The translations under genes were made by a program, and so were the position numbers. The notes under the pieces are model-generated. The model searched no databases. It saw only the letters and a list, made by a program, of their open reading frames with translations, and was not told the DNA's origin. This document shows, one piece after another, positions 33,172-42,088 of a stretch of 64,000 nt of DNA (position 1 is the first letter of the stretch; the number at the start of each line of letters is the position of its first letter). The stretch lies in NCBI GenBank assembly GCA_045589695.1, contig JAZNPP010000051.1:9482-73481 (forward strand), given 5' to 3'. The stretch comes from HGM04593 sp045589695. Lineage in GTDB: Bacteria; Bacteroidota; Bacteroidia; Bacteroidales; Bacteroidaceae.

Positions 33172-34533
33172 ATGGCGACAAAACCAGCAATACCAAAGGG
33201 AACAAGAGACTTTTCACCGGTTGAAATGTCCAAAAGAAATTATATCTTCGACACCATACGGGAAGCTTTCCGCCTGTTCGGCTTCAAGCAGATTGAAACG
33301 CCGGCTATGGAAAACCTCTCGACGCTCATGGGCAAGTACGGAGAAGAGGGCGACAAACTGCTGTTCAAGATACAGAATTCGGGCGATTACTTCAGCGGTC
33401 TTACGGACGAGGAACTGCTGAGCCGCAACGCGGCCAAGCTGGCGTCAAAGTTCTGCGAGAAGGGCCTCAGATACGACCTCACTGTGCCATTCGCAAGATA
33501 CGTGGTAATGCACAGAGAAGAGATTGTGTTCCCATTCAAGAGATACCAGATTCAGCCCGTATGGCGTGCCGACAGACCGCAGAAAGGCCGTTACCGCGAG
33601 TTCTACCAGTGCGACGCCGACATCATCGGCAACAACTCGCTAATGAACGAGGTAGAGCTTATACAGCTTATCGACCACGTGTTCGGCAAACTCAATATAA
33701 GAGTAGCCATTAAACTAAACAACCGCAAGGTGCTTGCAGGAATAGCCGAGGTTATCGGCGAACCCGAGAAGATTATCGACATAACAATAGCCATTGACAA
33801 GATTGAAAAGATCGGACTCGACGGCGTTGTAGCAGAGCTTAAAGAGAAAGGCATCGGAGAAGAGGCTATAGAAAAGCTGTTACCGATACTTCAGGCACAA
33901 GGCGACAACGACAGCAAACTGCAGACGCTTGCCGACACTCTCAAAGGCAACGAAACAGGCGAGAAAGGCGTCGGAGAACTGCGTTTCATTCTCGATGCAA
34001 TAAAGGAACTGAAGATAAACAGCACGCTTGACCTTGACCTTACCCTTGCGAGAGGCCTCAACTACTACACAGGAGCTATCCTTGAGGTGAAGGCGCTTGA
34101 TGTAGCCATTGGCAGCATTACGGGCGGCGGACGTTACGACAACCTCACCGGCGTGTTCGGCATGGAGGGCGTTTCCGGCGTGGGCATATCGTTCGGCGCA
34201 GACCGCATATATGACGTGATGAACCAGCTCGACCTATACCCGAAAGACTCCATTCAGACAACAAAGGTGATGTTCGTGAACTTCGGCGAGAGAGAGGCCA
34301 TGCACTCTTTGGCTATTATTGACAAACTGCGCAAGGCAGGCATCTCTTCGGAGCTGTTCCCGAGCAGCGAAAAGATGAAGAAGCAGATGGGGTACGCCAA
34401 CAGCCACAACATCCCGTTCGTCGCCATCATCGGCGAACAAGAGATGAACGACGGCACCGTAGCCCTGAAGAACATGGCCACCGGAGAGCAGAAGAGCGTT
34501 ACTGCGGAAGAGTTGAAAACCATTCTGTTGTAA
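33172..34533 (+). CDS. hisS: Histidyl-tRNA synthetase
   Basis: A 453-residue class II aminoacyl-tRNA synthetase. It carries KGTRDFSP at the start, motif 2 around QIQPVWRADRPQKGRYREFYQCDADI (visible blocks VWRADRPQKGRYREF and QCDADI), the histidine-binding RGLNYYTGAILEV and motif 3 GGGRYDNLTGVFG, and an anticodon-binding C-terminal domain from about 355. All features needed for activity appear intact. It ends the fur-purA-peptidase-hisS run and is followed by a clear terminator. Confidence 0.97.
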   Translation: MATKPAIPKGTRDFSPVEMSKRNYIFDTIREAFRLFGFKQIETPAMENLSTLMGKYGEEGDKLLFKIQNSGDYFSGLTDEELLSRNAAKLASKFCEKGLRYDLTVPFARYVVMHREEIVFPFKRYQIQPVWRADRPQKGRYREFYQCDADIIGNNSLMNEVELIQLIDHVFGKLNIRVAIKLNNRKVLAGIAEVIGEPEKIIDITIAIDKIEKIGLDGVVAELKEKGIGEEAIEKLLPILQAQGDNDSKLQTLADTLKGNETGEKGVGELRFILDAIKELKINSTLDLDLTLARGLNYYTGAILEVKALDVAIGSITGGGRYDNLTGVFGMEGVSGVGISFGADRIYDVMNQLDLYPKDSIQTTKVMFVNFGEREAMHSLAIIDKLRKAGISSELFPSSEKMKKQMGYANSHNIPFVAIIGEQEMNDGTVALKNMATGEQKSVTAEELKTILL

Positions 34534-34552
34534 AAGACGTTATACAACAAAC

Positions 34553-34586
34553 GAGATAAGCCCCGACAAACATCGGGGCTTATCTC
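34553..34586. terminator. Hairpin terminator after hisS
   Basis: A perfect 14-bp stem (34553-34566 with 34573-34586), 6-base loop. It closes the upstream run, and the strong pta promoter follows shortly after. Confidence 0.85.
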
Positions 34587-34647
34587 TTAATACAGCGAAT
34601 ATTGTGAAAATTTGTTATTTGAAAGAGATAAAATAAATAGAATTTAT

Positions 34648-34678
34648 TTTGTTCTCATAGCTGTTTGAGCTAACTTTG
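34648..34678 (+). promoter_or_regulatory. Strong promoter of pta-ackA
   Basis: TTTG at 34648-34651, a 19-base spacer and TAACTTTG at 34671-34678. This is the best match in the window to the Bacteroides -33/-7 pattern. Confidence 0.78.
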
Positions 34679-34684
34679 CGTAGA

Positions 34685-34867
34685 ATAATCAACGCAAAAG
34701 CGGAAAACAGCCGCTGAGAACGGCTATATCCGAGCTTTAGCTCAAATATACGCTTCTCATTAAGCCGGAACTGTTTTTGCGAAGTATGCCTGCGTGATAA
34801 CACTCCACAGACAGAAATTGAGAGATAACTACAAATTCTGACAATTCACAAATTAAAAAGATACACT
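34685..34867 (+). promoter_or_regulatory. Long, foldable leader of pta
   Basis: About 183 bases of untranslated leader lie between the predicted start of transcription and the pta ATG. Several complementary pairs are visible: CGCAAAA (34693-34699) with TTTTGCG (34775-34781); AGCGG (34699-34703) with CCGCT (34711-34715); TGAGAA (34715-34720) with TTCTCA (34754-34759); and the hairpin GAGCT-TT-AGCTC (34732-34743). CGGCT (34721-34725) with AGCCG (34763-34767) and AAAACAG (34704-34710) with CTGTTTT (34771-34777) would compete with or cross some of these. This could be a regulatory leader or a small RNA. I do not recognise a known riboswitch. Confidence 0.5.
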
Positions 34868-35878
34868 ATGGATGTTATTAAAAGTTTAATTGAGAGAGCG
34901 CAGCAGAACAAGCAGCGCATCGTACTCCCCGAAGGTACAGAGGAGCGTACTTTAAAGGCTGCCGACAAGGCTATCGCCGACGGCATTGCCGAGTTGGTAA
35001 TCATTGGCAACAGGGAAGAGATTCTCGCTCTTGCCGAAAAGAACAACCTTGCCAACATTGAAAAGGCCACTATCATTGACCCGGAGAACAACCCAGACGC
35101 AGAGAAGTACGCGACGCTTCTTTTTGAACTGCGCAAGGCTAAGGGTATGACTATGGAAGAGGCCGAGAAACTGGTACGCAACCCGCTTTACCTCGGTTGC
35201 CTTATCATAAAGAACGGCGATGCTGACGGCCAGGTCGCAGGCGCACTCAACACTACAGGCAACGTATTGCGTCCCGCATTGCAGATTATCAAGACTACAC
35301 CGGGCATCACCTGCGTAAGCGGCGCCATGATGCTTATAACCAAAGCTAAGGAGTATGGCGAGGACGGCGTTCTTTTCGTTGCCGACGTTGCCGTTACACC
35401 GCAGCCCGACGCTAACCAGTTATCACAGATCGCTGTATGCACAGCACAGACAGCAAAGGCTATCGGCGGCTTTGAGGAGCCGAGAGTAGCCATGTTGAGT
35501 TTCTCTACAAAGGGCTCTGCGAAGCATGAAATGGTAGACAAGGTTACGGAGGCTACACGTCTTGCTCATGAGCTTGACCCGGAGCTGTCGCTTGACGGCG
35601 AACTTCAGGCCGACGCCGCTCTTGTTCCGTTCGTAGGACAAAGCAAGGCTCCCGGTTCAACAGTAGCCGGCAAGGCCAACGTGCTTGTATTCCCAGACCT
35701 CGGCGCAGGAAACATCGGCTACAAGCTGGTACAGCGTCTTGGAAACGCAGAGGCTATCGGCCCTGTACTTCAGGGTATCGCTCGCCCGGTAAATGACCTA
35801 TCACGCGGTTGTTCTGTAGAGGACGTATATATGATGATAGCCATCACAGCCAACCAGGCAATAGCAGCAAAAAAGTAA
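34868..35878 (+). CDS. pta: Phosphate acetyltransferase
   Basis: A 336-residue cytosolic enzyme converting acetyl-CoA and phosphate to acetyl phosphate and CoA. The family blocks RIVLPEGTEERTLKAADKAIADG (seen as RIVLPEGTEERTLKAA), VAGALNTTGNVLRPALQII, ISLSTKGSAKHEMVDK-type sequence (here MLSFSTKGSAKHEM) and VFPDLGAGNIGYKLVQRLG are all present. It is the short, single-domain form without the regulatory DRTGG-containing N-terminus. It is 40 bases upstream of ackA, and together they make ATP and acetate from acetyl-CoA in anaerobic metabolism. The long leader suggests RNA-level control. Confidence 0.96.
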   Translation: MDVIKSLIERAQQNKQRIVLPEGTEERTLKAADKAIADGIAELVIIGNREEILALAEKNNLANIEKATIIDPENNPDAEKYATLLFELRKAKGMTMEEAEKLVRNPLYLGCLIIKNGDADGQVAGALNTTGNVLRPALQIIKTTPGITCVSGAMMLITKAKEYGEDGVLFVADVAVTPQPDANQLSQIAVCTAQTAKAIGGFEEPRVAMLSFSTKGSAKHEMVDKVTEATRLAHELDPELSLDGELQADAALVPFVGQSKAPGSTVAGKANVLVFPDLGAGNIGYKLVQRLGNAEAIGPVLQGIARPVNDLSRGCSVEDVYMMIAITANQAIAAKK

Positions 35879-35918
35879 CACAATCCGACCGACTAACAAT
35901 TAAACACCGATACACGAT

Positions 35919-37124
35919 ATGAAAATATTAGTATTGAACTGCGGAAGTTCATCAATCAAGTATCAGCTCATTGACATTGAGACAAAGAACGTGCTTGCAA
36001 AAGGCGGCATCGAGAAGATTGGCCTCGAAGGCTCATTCCTGAAGTTTAACTTGCCTGACGGGAATAAGGAGACTATCTTCACCGCTATCCCGGAACACAC
36101 CATCGGCGTACGCCTCATTTTTGACGTGCTTACAAGCGAGAAGTACGGCGCAGTAAAGTCTATCGAGGAGATTGACGCTGTTGGCCACCGCATGGTACAT
36201 GGCGGCGAGAAGTTCAGCCAGTCCACTCTGCTTACGGACGAGGTTCTCAAGGTATTCGAGGAGTGCAACGACCTCGCGCCGCTCCACAACCCTGCAAACC
36301 TCAAGGGCGTCAATGCGGTTAAGGAGGTTGCTCCCGATATGCCGCAGGTTGGCGTGTTCGACACATCGTTCCACCAGACAATGCCCGACTACGCATACAT
36401 GTACGCTCTGCCTTATGAACTTTACGAGAAGTACGGCGTTCGCCGTTACGGCTTCCACGGGACATCGCACCGTTACATCACTAAGCGTGCCCTTGAGATG
36501 CTGAACATGCCGGCGGAAGGCAGCAAGATTATCACTTGCCACATCGGCAACGGCGGCTCGCTCGCTGCCGTAAAGGACGGCAAGAGCGTTGATACCTCTA
36601 TGGGCATGACCCCGCTCGCAGGCCTTATGATGGGTACACGCAGCGGCGACGTAGACCCGGGCGCATTGCCATATATCATGGAGAAGACAGGACTTGACAT
36701 TCATGGCCTTTCCGACATGCTCAACAAGAAGTCGGGCGTTACAGGCATTTCAGGCGTGTCATCGGACATGCGTGAGGTGAACGCTGCAGCTCACGACGGT
36801 AACAAGCGCGCCCAGCTCTCTAACACAATGTATTTCTACCGCATAAAGAAGTATATCGGCGCTTATGCGGCTGCTATGGGCGGCGTGGATGTAATCATCT
36901 TCGCAGGCGGTGTAGGCGAGAACCAGGCAGACTGCCGTGAAGCTGTTCTCGAAGGCCTTGAGTTCATCGGCGTAAAGCTCGACAAGGAGGTGAACAACAA
37001 GACACGCGGCGAAGAGGCTATCCTTTCAGCGCCCGACTCACGTGTCAAGGTACTGCTCATACCTACCGACGAGGAGCTTATGATCGCAAGCGACACATAC
37101 GACATAATCAAAGGCATGAAATAA
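35919..37124 (+). CDS. ackA: Acetate kinase
   Basis: A 401-residue ASKHA-fold enzyme converting acetyl phosphate and ADP to acetate and ATP. Signature blocks are LVLNCGSSSIKYQL at the start, VGHRMVHGGEKF, YGFHGTSHRYIT, ITCHIGNGGSLAAV, DTSMGMTPLAGLMMGTRSGD (seen as MGMTPLAGLMMGTRSGD) and FAGGVGENQ. Length and motifs are normal. It forms an operon with pta, 40 bases apart, and is followed by a palindromic terminator shared with the convergent lipoprotein gene. It gives one ATP per acetate formed, fitting a fermenting anaerobe. Confidence 0.97.
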   Translation: MKILVLNCGSSSIKYQLIDIETKNVLAKGGIEKIGLEGSFLKFNLPDGNKETIFTAIPEHTIGVRLIFDVLTSEKYGAVKSIEEIDAVGHRMVHGGEKFSQSTLLTDEVLKVFEECNDLAPLHNPANLKGVNAVKEVAPDMPQVGVFDTSFHQTMPDYAYMYALPYELYEKYGVRRYGFHGTSHRYITKRALEMLNMPAEGSKIITCHIGNGGSLAAVKDGKSVDTSMGMTPLAGLMMGTRSGDVDPGALPYIMEKTGLDIHGLSDMLNKKSGVTGISGVSSDMREVNAAAHDGNKRAQLSNTMYFYRIKKYIGAYAAAMGGVDVIIFAGGVGENQADCREAVLEGLEFIGVKLDKEVNNKTRGEEAILSAPDSRVKVLLIPTDEELMIASDTYDIIKGMK

Positions 37125-37139
37125 TATTACAATAAAGTA

Positions 37140-37185
37140 TATATAATAATCAGAGCCGGGCATGCCCGGCTCTGATTATTATATA
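37140..37185. terminator. 46-base perfect palindrome, bidirectional terminator
   Basis: Both strands read the same over 46 bases (37140-37185), giving two 23-bp arms with no unpaired spacer. The outer part is A/T-rich and the core is GC-rich. It separates convergent ackA (ends 37124) and the lipoprotein gene (ends 37196). Confidence 0.88.
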
Positions 37186-37195
37186 CGGGATTTAC

Positions 37196-38029
37196 TTATT
37201 CAGCCATGTTCAACGTGTCCTGTTGCAAATACCTGCGGCTTTTCATAAGGAAGTCGAGCGAACGCTGCGCCTCGTCACGCAAGGAACGTGCCCGTTCCAG
37301 CGATTTAAGCAAGTTCGAGAGTTCCACAACACGGGCAATTGCCGATGCGTCCTCTGCACGCAGCTGATAGCTGCAGTTGCCGTTGTCGCCGAAGAGCTCG
37401 ACCTTAACAGGCGATGCAGAAGACGCGATATAGTCCATTATGCCGCCATCGTTGCCGTAGAGGTAGTCGCGGCGTTCGTTGTAGACGCCGAGATAACGGT
37501 ACGACCTTGAAGAGAAAGGCTCAGCACATTCCGCAAAACTGTCACCGGCAGAAACCTTTATTCTCTTGTGCGATATCTTTGCCCCTCGATAAAACGAGGT
37601 GACGCACGCATCTCCGTTCTCCTTCACGCTCGCGCGCAGAAAGTTGTTGAACGGATTAAGAGATATCGACTGCGAGGGAAGCGTGTAATAGCCCATGTCC
37701 TGATACTGCGCATCCTTATTGAAGACGAAACCGGCCGTGACTGAGTCACGCTTTGTCTCAAGTTCTTCGCATAGAGCGGCAAAATACTCCACGTCACGCT
37801 GTTTCTCTTTCAGCAGCACCTCACGTCGCAGAAGTTCCGCATCACGTCGTGTACGGTAAGCCTTGGGATATGTCACCGATAGACTGTCTATAAGCACTCT
37901 CGCTCCGTTATATTCGCCTGCCGCATAAAGTTCTTCGGCCTGCACGAAGAGGAGACGCGCCGACTCCTCGATAGACTTCTCGCATGAAAGCGCCACCAAT
38001 GGCAGCAAAAGATATGCAATTCTCTTCAT
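37196..38029 (-). CDS. Lipoprotein with coiled-coil regions, unknown function
   Basis: A 277-residue predicted lipoprotein: signal segment ending LLPLVALSC, with Cys at about residue 16. Residues 20-90 form a charged helical stretch that may be coiled-coil or TPR-like (LLFVQAEELYAAGEYNGARVLIDSL). The middle is beta-rich and the end is again helical (NLLKSLERARSLRDEAQRSL). The first helical pair resembles a TPR. I do not recognise a family. Its position between pta-ackA and cca gives no functional hint. The gene before it on the other strand, cca, is divergent, and the 170-base gap between the two holds promoter-like A/T-rich sequence and no other gene. Confidence 0.72.
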   Translation of the reverse strand: MKRIAYLLLPLVALSCEKSIEESARLLFVQAEELYAAGEYNGARVLIDSLSVTYPKAYRTRRDAELLRREVLLKEKQRDVEYFAALCEELETKRDSVTAGFVFNKDAQYQDMGYYTLPSQSISLNPFNNFLRASVKENGDACVTSFYRGAKISHKRIKVSAGDSFAECAEPFSSRSYRYLGVYNERRDYLYGNDGGIMDYIASSASPVKVELFGDNGNCSYQLRAEDASAIARVVELSNLLKSLERARSLRDEAQRSLDFLMKSRRYLQQDTLNMAE

Positions 38030-38163
38030 TGTATATTAATTTCTCTTTACACAAAAATACATCATTTATCGTTACCCGCAAAAAAGAGCCCCCATTTTTG
38101 CTTCTACGGCGCCGAATGAATAGTTTTTAACAGCTGTCGTTTCGTTAATAACACGAAAATGAG

Positions 38164-38171
38164 TATCTTTA
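38164..38171 (+). promoter_or_regulatory. Possible -7 element for cca
   Basis: TATCTTTA, one base from TAnnTTTG, 29 bases before the cca start. No firm -33 element. Confidence 0.35.
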
Positions 38172-38199
38172 CAGCAATTTGAGACAATAGAGCCGCATT

Positions 38200-39648
38200 A
38201 TGTATAAGCCCAATAGAGAAGAACTCTGCAAAATCCTTGACACGCCAGTCTTCCGCAAGATTTCTGAGACCGCCGACGAACTTGGCATGGAGTGCTATGT
38301 CGTAGGAGGGTATGTCCGTGACATTTTCCTGGAACGCCCCTCGACCGACATAGACGTCGTGGTAGTAGGCAAAGGAATTGACATGGCAAGGGCTTTCAGC
38401 AAGAAGCTCGGAAGGGGCGCCCACCTGTCTGTATACGCCAACTACGGAACTGCGCAGGTGAAGTTCCATGAGCATGAGATTGAGTTCGTCGGGGCGCGCA
38501 AGGAGAGCTACAACCGTAATTCACGCAACCCCATCGTTGAGGACGGCACGCTTGAAGACGACCAGAACAGGCGTGACTTCACGATAAACGCAATGGCGAT
38601 ATGCCTAAACAGCGACCGGTTCGGAGAGCTTGTAGACCCGTTCGACGGCATGCTCGACCTTGAAGACCGGATTATCAGTACACCGCTTGAGCCAGGCATC
38701 ACGTTCAGCGACGACCCGTTGCGAATGATGCGATGCGTACGTTTCGCTACACAGCTCAACTTCCACATCGAAGAGGAGACATTTGAGGCGCTTTGCGAGA
38801 ACAAGGAGAGGATAAAGATAATATCACGGGAGAGAATCAACGAGGAACTGAACAAGATTATACTTTCGCCGATACCCTCCAAAGGCTTTATAGAGCTTGA
38901 CCGCTGCGGCCTGCTTGAAATAATACTCCCGCAGCTCACGGCGATGCAAGGTGTCGAAACCCGCAACGGCTACAGCCACAAAGAGATGTTCTACCATACC
39001 CTTGAGGTGCTTGACAACATTGCCAGAAAAACCGATAACCTTTGGCTCAGGTGGGCGGCACTGCTTCACGACATCGGCAAGCCAAAGACAAAACGCTGGG
39101 ACCCTGTGATGAAATGGACATTCTACAACCATAATATCGTCGGCGAGAAGATGGTGAACAAACTGTTCCGTGACTATAAGATGCCTCAGAACGAAAAGAT
39201 GAGATATGTAGCTAAGCTCGTGTCGCTGCACATGCGTCCGATAGCCATTGCAGACGACGAAGTCACCGACTCGGCGGTAAGGCGCCTGCTGTTCGACGCT
39301 GGCGACGACATCGACGACCTGATGATACTCTGCGAGGCGGACATAACATCCAAGAACGAGGTACGCAAGAAACAGTTCCTGAACAATTTCCAGACAGTAA
39401 GACAAAAGCTCAAGGACATTGAGGAAAAAGACCGCATACGCAATTTCCAGCCGCCTGTAAACGGCGAGGAGATTATGAGAATCTTTGACCTGCAGCCTTG
39501 CGAAGCTGTCGGGCGTCTTAAAAGCGCTGTCAAGGAAGCTATCCTCGACGGCATAATACCGAATGAATATAATGCCGCCCTTGAACATATAATGAAACTT
39601 GCGGGCGAAATGGGACTAACACCGAAAAACAATAACCAAAGCCATTAA
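38200..39648 (+). CDS. cca: CCA-adding tRNA nucleotidyltransferase (HD-domain type)
   Basis: A 482-residue protein. The N-terminal nucleotidyltransferase head shows CYVVGGYVRDIFLERPSTDIDVVVVG (seen as VVGGYVRDIFL and STDIDVVVVG), with the catalytic aspartates in DIDV. NRRDFTINAMAICL and DPLRMMRCVRFATQLNF follow, typical of the poly(A) polymerase/CCA family. The C-terminal HD domain has AALLHDIGKPKT. It should add or repair the 3' CCA of tRNAs, which fits the tRNA-Arg here, whose CCA is not encoded. The HD domain may give phosphohydrolase activity. It is a single gene with an intergenic gap before the TolC-like gene at 39719. Confidence 0.95.
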   Translation: MYKPNREELCKILDTPVFRKISETADELGMECYVVGGYVRDIFLERPSTDIDVVVVGKGIDMARAFSKKLGRGAHLSVYANYGTAQVKFHEHEIEFVGARKESYNRNSRNPIVEDGTLEDDQNRRDFTINAMAICLNSDRFGELVDPFDGMLDLEDRIISTPLEPGITFSDDPLRMMRCVRFATQLNFHIEEETFEALCENKERIKIISRERINEELNKIILSPIPSKGFIELDRCGLLEIILPQLTAMQGVETRNGYSHKEMFYHTLEVLDNIARKTDNLWLRWAALLHDIGKPKTKRWDPVMKWTFYNHNIVGEKMVNKLFRDYKMPQNEKMRYVAKLVSLHMRPIAIADDEVTDSAVRRLLFDAGDDIDDLMILCEADITSKNEVRKKQFLNNFQTVRQKLKDIEEKDRIRNFQPPVNGEEIMRIFDLQPCEAVGRLKSAVKEAILDGIIPNEYNAALEHIMKLAGEMGLTPKNNNQSH

Positions 39649-39677
39649 CGGCAGAATGAAATTGGCAATTAATCACT

Positions 39678-39709
39678 ATTGCGACAGCTGCCGTAATAAC
39701 CTATCTTTG
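39678..39709 (+). promoter_or_regulatory. Promoter of the isolated TolC-like gene
   Basis: ATTG at 39678-39681, a 20-base spacer, and TATCTTTG at 39702-39709. The ATG at 39719 is only 9 bases after the -7 element, so the mRNA leader would be zero to about five bases. Confidence 0.6.
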
Positions 39710-39718
39710 CAATAAAAA

Positions 39719-40963
39719 ATGAGAAGAATACTCTTTACAATAGCAGCAGCCCTCACCCTCCCGGCTCTTGCGCAGGACATTTCGTACGGGCAGTACATGC
39801 AACGTGTCTTCAAGGACAACATAGCCCTCACCGCCAAACAACTCGACATTGACATTGCCGATGCGACGGTAACCGGAACCAAAGTATTCACTGACCCCAC
39901 CATTGCGGTAACATACAGCAACAACGAGGATTGGAGCAAAGGGCTCGGACAAGGCATAGAGCTGGAGCTCGGCAAGACATTCACGTTCGGCGTGCGCCGT
40001 GGCAGGATAGAAATAGCCGAGAAAGAGCGCATGCAGACAGTCGCTTTGCTCGAAGAGTATATCCGCAACTTCCGTGCCGACGCATCGATAGCCTACCTTC
40101 AGCACCTGCGTGCATGCATGATACATGCCGAGGCTAAGAACATGTACCGAGGGCTCAGCGAGGTAGCGTCCAACGACAGTATGCGTTTCCGGCATGGCGA
40201 CATTGCCGAGAGCGACTGGCTTGAGAGCCGCATGGCGCAGGGCGTCGCAAGAAACGCCCTTCTTGACGCAGAGGCGCAGCTATGCAATACCGCAATAATA
40301 ATGGGCTACTACATGGGCGACCTCAGCGGCGCCGACAAGCTCAGAGGAACAGGCACTCTTGAGATAAACGAAGAGCCGATGCCGCTTGACAAATACATAG
40401 AGACGGCGCTTGCGCAACGCCCCGACATTATAATAGCTTTGAACAGAGAGGAGATAGCGAAAGCCACAATGAGGTTCAACAAGGCCCTGCGTCGTCCTGA
40501 GCTGAACGTGAACATAGGCGCCACATACAACTTCGCGAATCCCGACTTTACCACAATAAAAGCCGGCGTAGCCGTTCCGTTGAAGTTCTCGAACCTCAAC
40601 AAAGGCTCACGCATCGCGGACGCGACAATCGCGCGCCAGGCAGGAATAGAGGCCGACGAGGCACGCCTGCAAGTAGAGACAGAGGTCATGCAGGCATTCC
40701 GGAATTTCGGTTTCACATCGAAGCAGGCCGAGACATTTTCAAAAGAGATGCTCAACGATATGAGAAAAGTTGTCGAGGGCAAGAGAAGAGCCTACGAGCT
40801 TGGCGAGATACCCTTCCTTGATTATCTTATCGTCGAACGCAACGAGAACGAGATGCGCAGGCAGTACGTCGATGCCCTTTTCAACAAGGCTGTCGCATGG
40901 GTAGAGCTGCAACGTGCCACAGGCTTGGATATGCGGTTCAGCACACAAGCCATTGCGGAGTAA
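39719..40963 (+). CDS. TolC-family outer-membrane efflux protein (isolated)
   Basis: A 414-residue protein with signal peptide (ILFTIAAALTLPALAQ) and the TolC layout of repeated long helices. Family-like stretches are NIALTAKQLDIDIADATVTG, FTFGVRRGRIEIAEKERMQT and RRAYELGEIPFLDYLIVERNENEMRRQYVDA (seen as AYELGEIPFLDYLI and NEMRRQYVD). In the outer membrane it would form a trimeric channel for efflux or for a type I system. Unlike the TolC-like gene at 48734 it has no RND or adaptor genes near it, so it may serve a distant partner, such as a CusA-type or ABC system. It converges with lpxH after only 15 bases, with no room for a hairpin terminator between them. Confidence 0.88.
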   Translation: MRRILFTIAAALTLPALAQDISYGQYMQRVFKDNIALTAKQLDIDIADATVTGTKVFTDPTIAVTYSNNEDWSKGLGQGIELELGKTFTFGVRRGRIEIAEKERMQTVALLEEYIRNFRADASIAYLQHLRACMIHAEAKNMYRGLSEVASNDSMRFRHGDIAESDWLESRMAQGVARNALLDAEAQLCNTAIIMGYYMGDLSGADKLRGTGTLEINEEPMPLDKYIETALAQRPDIIIALNREEIAKATMRFNKALRRPELNVNIGATYNFANPDFTTIKAGVAVPLKFSNLNKGSRIADATIARQAGIEADEARLQVETEVMQAFRNFGFTSKQAETFSKEMLNDMRKVVEGKRRAYELGEIPFLDYLIVERNENEMRRQYVDALFNKAVAWVELQRATGLDMRFSTQAIAE

Positions 40964-40978
40964 CCGGACACAAAAGAG

Positions 40979-41743
40979 TTACAGTTCCCGGCTCTCTCCC
41001 TCGATATAATATTTGTGTTCTATTGTCTTGGCGTCGATAGCCACATAGGCGAACGTAGAAATCCAGTCGCCCAAGAAGATGAAACGCGAACCGCAGCCCA
41101 AAGGCATGTCCTTGTCGATATGACGATGCCCGAAGATAAAGCAGTCCACTGATGAATGTGTCGCAAGATATTTCTTGGCAAAAACGATGCAGTCCTCCTT
41201 CTCTTCGCCTTGATACTGCACATCACCCTTTACCTTATGCTTGAGCATGCTGCGTCTTGCCCAACTCAGGCCGAGCCACATGCTCCAGCGAGGATGAATC
41301 ATTGCAAGCATACGCTGTAACAGGCGGTTATGGAACATCGAACGCAATATGCGGAAGCCCTTTTCGGTAGAGAACTCGTCGCCGTGGGCAAGAAAGACCT
41401 CTTTACCGTATATCTCGACAAGGCAAGGCTCACGGTGCAGAATCATTCCGCACTCCTTTTCGAAATAGTCGTCGCACCAGATGTCGTGGTTTCCCGTAAA
41501 GAAATGCACCTCGACGCCTTTGTCGGCAAGTTCGGAAATCTTTCCCAGAAAACGTGTATATCCTTTGGGGACTACATACTTGAATTCATACCAGAAGTCA
41601 AACATGTCACCCAACATATATACAGCAGCCGCATCGTTCTTTATCTTGTCGAGGAACGATACGAGGCGGCGTTCATGGGTACGGCTATGCTCTATAGCCC
41701 AAGAGCCGAGGTGCGCGTCGGAGAGGATATATACTTTTTTCAT
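40979..41743 (-). CDS. lpxH: UDP-2,3-diacylglucosamine diphosphatase-type phosphoesterase
   Basis: A 254-residue calcineurin-like metallophosphoesterase. The full metal-binding set is visible: SDAHLG, GDMFDFWYE, FFTGNHD, LAHGDEF and FGHRHID. The size and these motifs fit LpxH/LpxH-like enzymes, which remove UMP from UDP-diacylglucosamine in lipid A synthesis at the inner membrane. It is the last gene of the efp-to-lpxH minus-strand run, 24 bases after the SufT-like gene. The identity as LpxH rather than another phosphoesterase is likely but not proved. Confidence 0.85.
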   Translation of the reverse strand: MKKVYILSDAHLGSWAIEHSRTHERRLVSFLDKIKNDAAAVYMLGDMFDFWYEFKYVVPKGYTRFLGKISELADKGVEVHFFTGNHDIWCDDYFEKECGMILHREPCLVEIYGKEVFLAHGDEFSTEKGFRILRSMFHNRLLQRMLAMIHPRWSMWLGLSWARRSMLKHKVKGDVQYQGEEKEDCIVFAKKYLATHSSVDCFIFGHRHIDKDMPLGCGSRFIFLGDWISTFAYVAIDAKTIEHKYYIEGESREL

Positions 41744-41767
41744 AGTGACATGTCTTGAATAAACATT

Positions 41768-42079
41768 TTAAAGCAGGCCGAGTTCGAGTTTCGCCTCTTC
41801 GGTCATGAGGTCGTAGTTCCACTCAGGTTCAAAGACAAGATTGAGTTTTACCTCTCCGATACCCTCTACCGATTCGACCTTCATGCGGACATCTTCCATC
41901 ATAAAGTCCGCAGCCGGGCAGTTAGGAGCCGTAAGAGTCATATCAATCTCGACCGAGCTGTCATCTTTCACCTCAATACGGTATATAAGACCCAAATCGT
42001 AGATGTTTACAGGTATTTCGGGGTCGTACACCGTCTTTATCATCTCGACAATCTTCTGTTCCAACTCAAGTTTTTCCAT
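41768..42079 (-). CDS. MIP18/SufT-type iron-sulfur assembly factor (DUF59)
   Basis: A 103-residue protein with the DUF59 pattern KTVYDPEIPVNIYDLGLIYRIEV, followed by MTLTAPNCPAADFMMEDV, which holds the conserved Cys in PNCP. Such proteins assist iron-sulfur cluster maturation. A TTG two codons upstream is possible, but the ATG at 42079 is the natural start. It lies 9 bases after radC and 24 before lpxH in a five-gene run. Function within this run is not explained by the neighbours. Confidence 0.88.
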   Translation of the reverse strand: MEKLELEQKIVEMIKTVYDPEIPVNIYDLGLIYRIEVKDDSSVEIDMTLTAPNCPAADFMMEDVRMKVESVEGIGEVKLNLVFEPEWNYDLMTEEAKLELGLL

Positions 42080-42088
42080 AATCAATTT

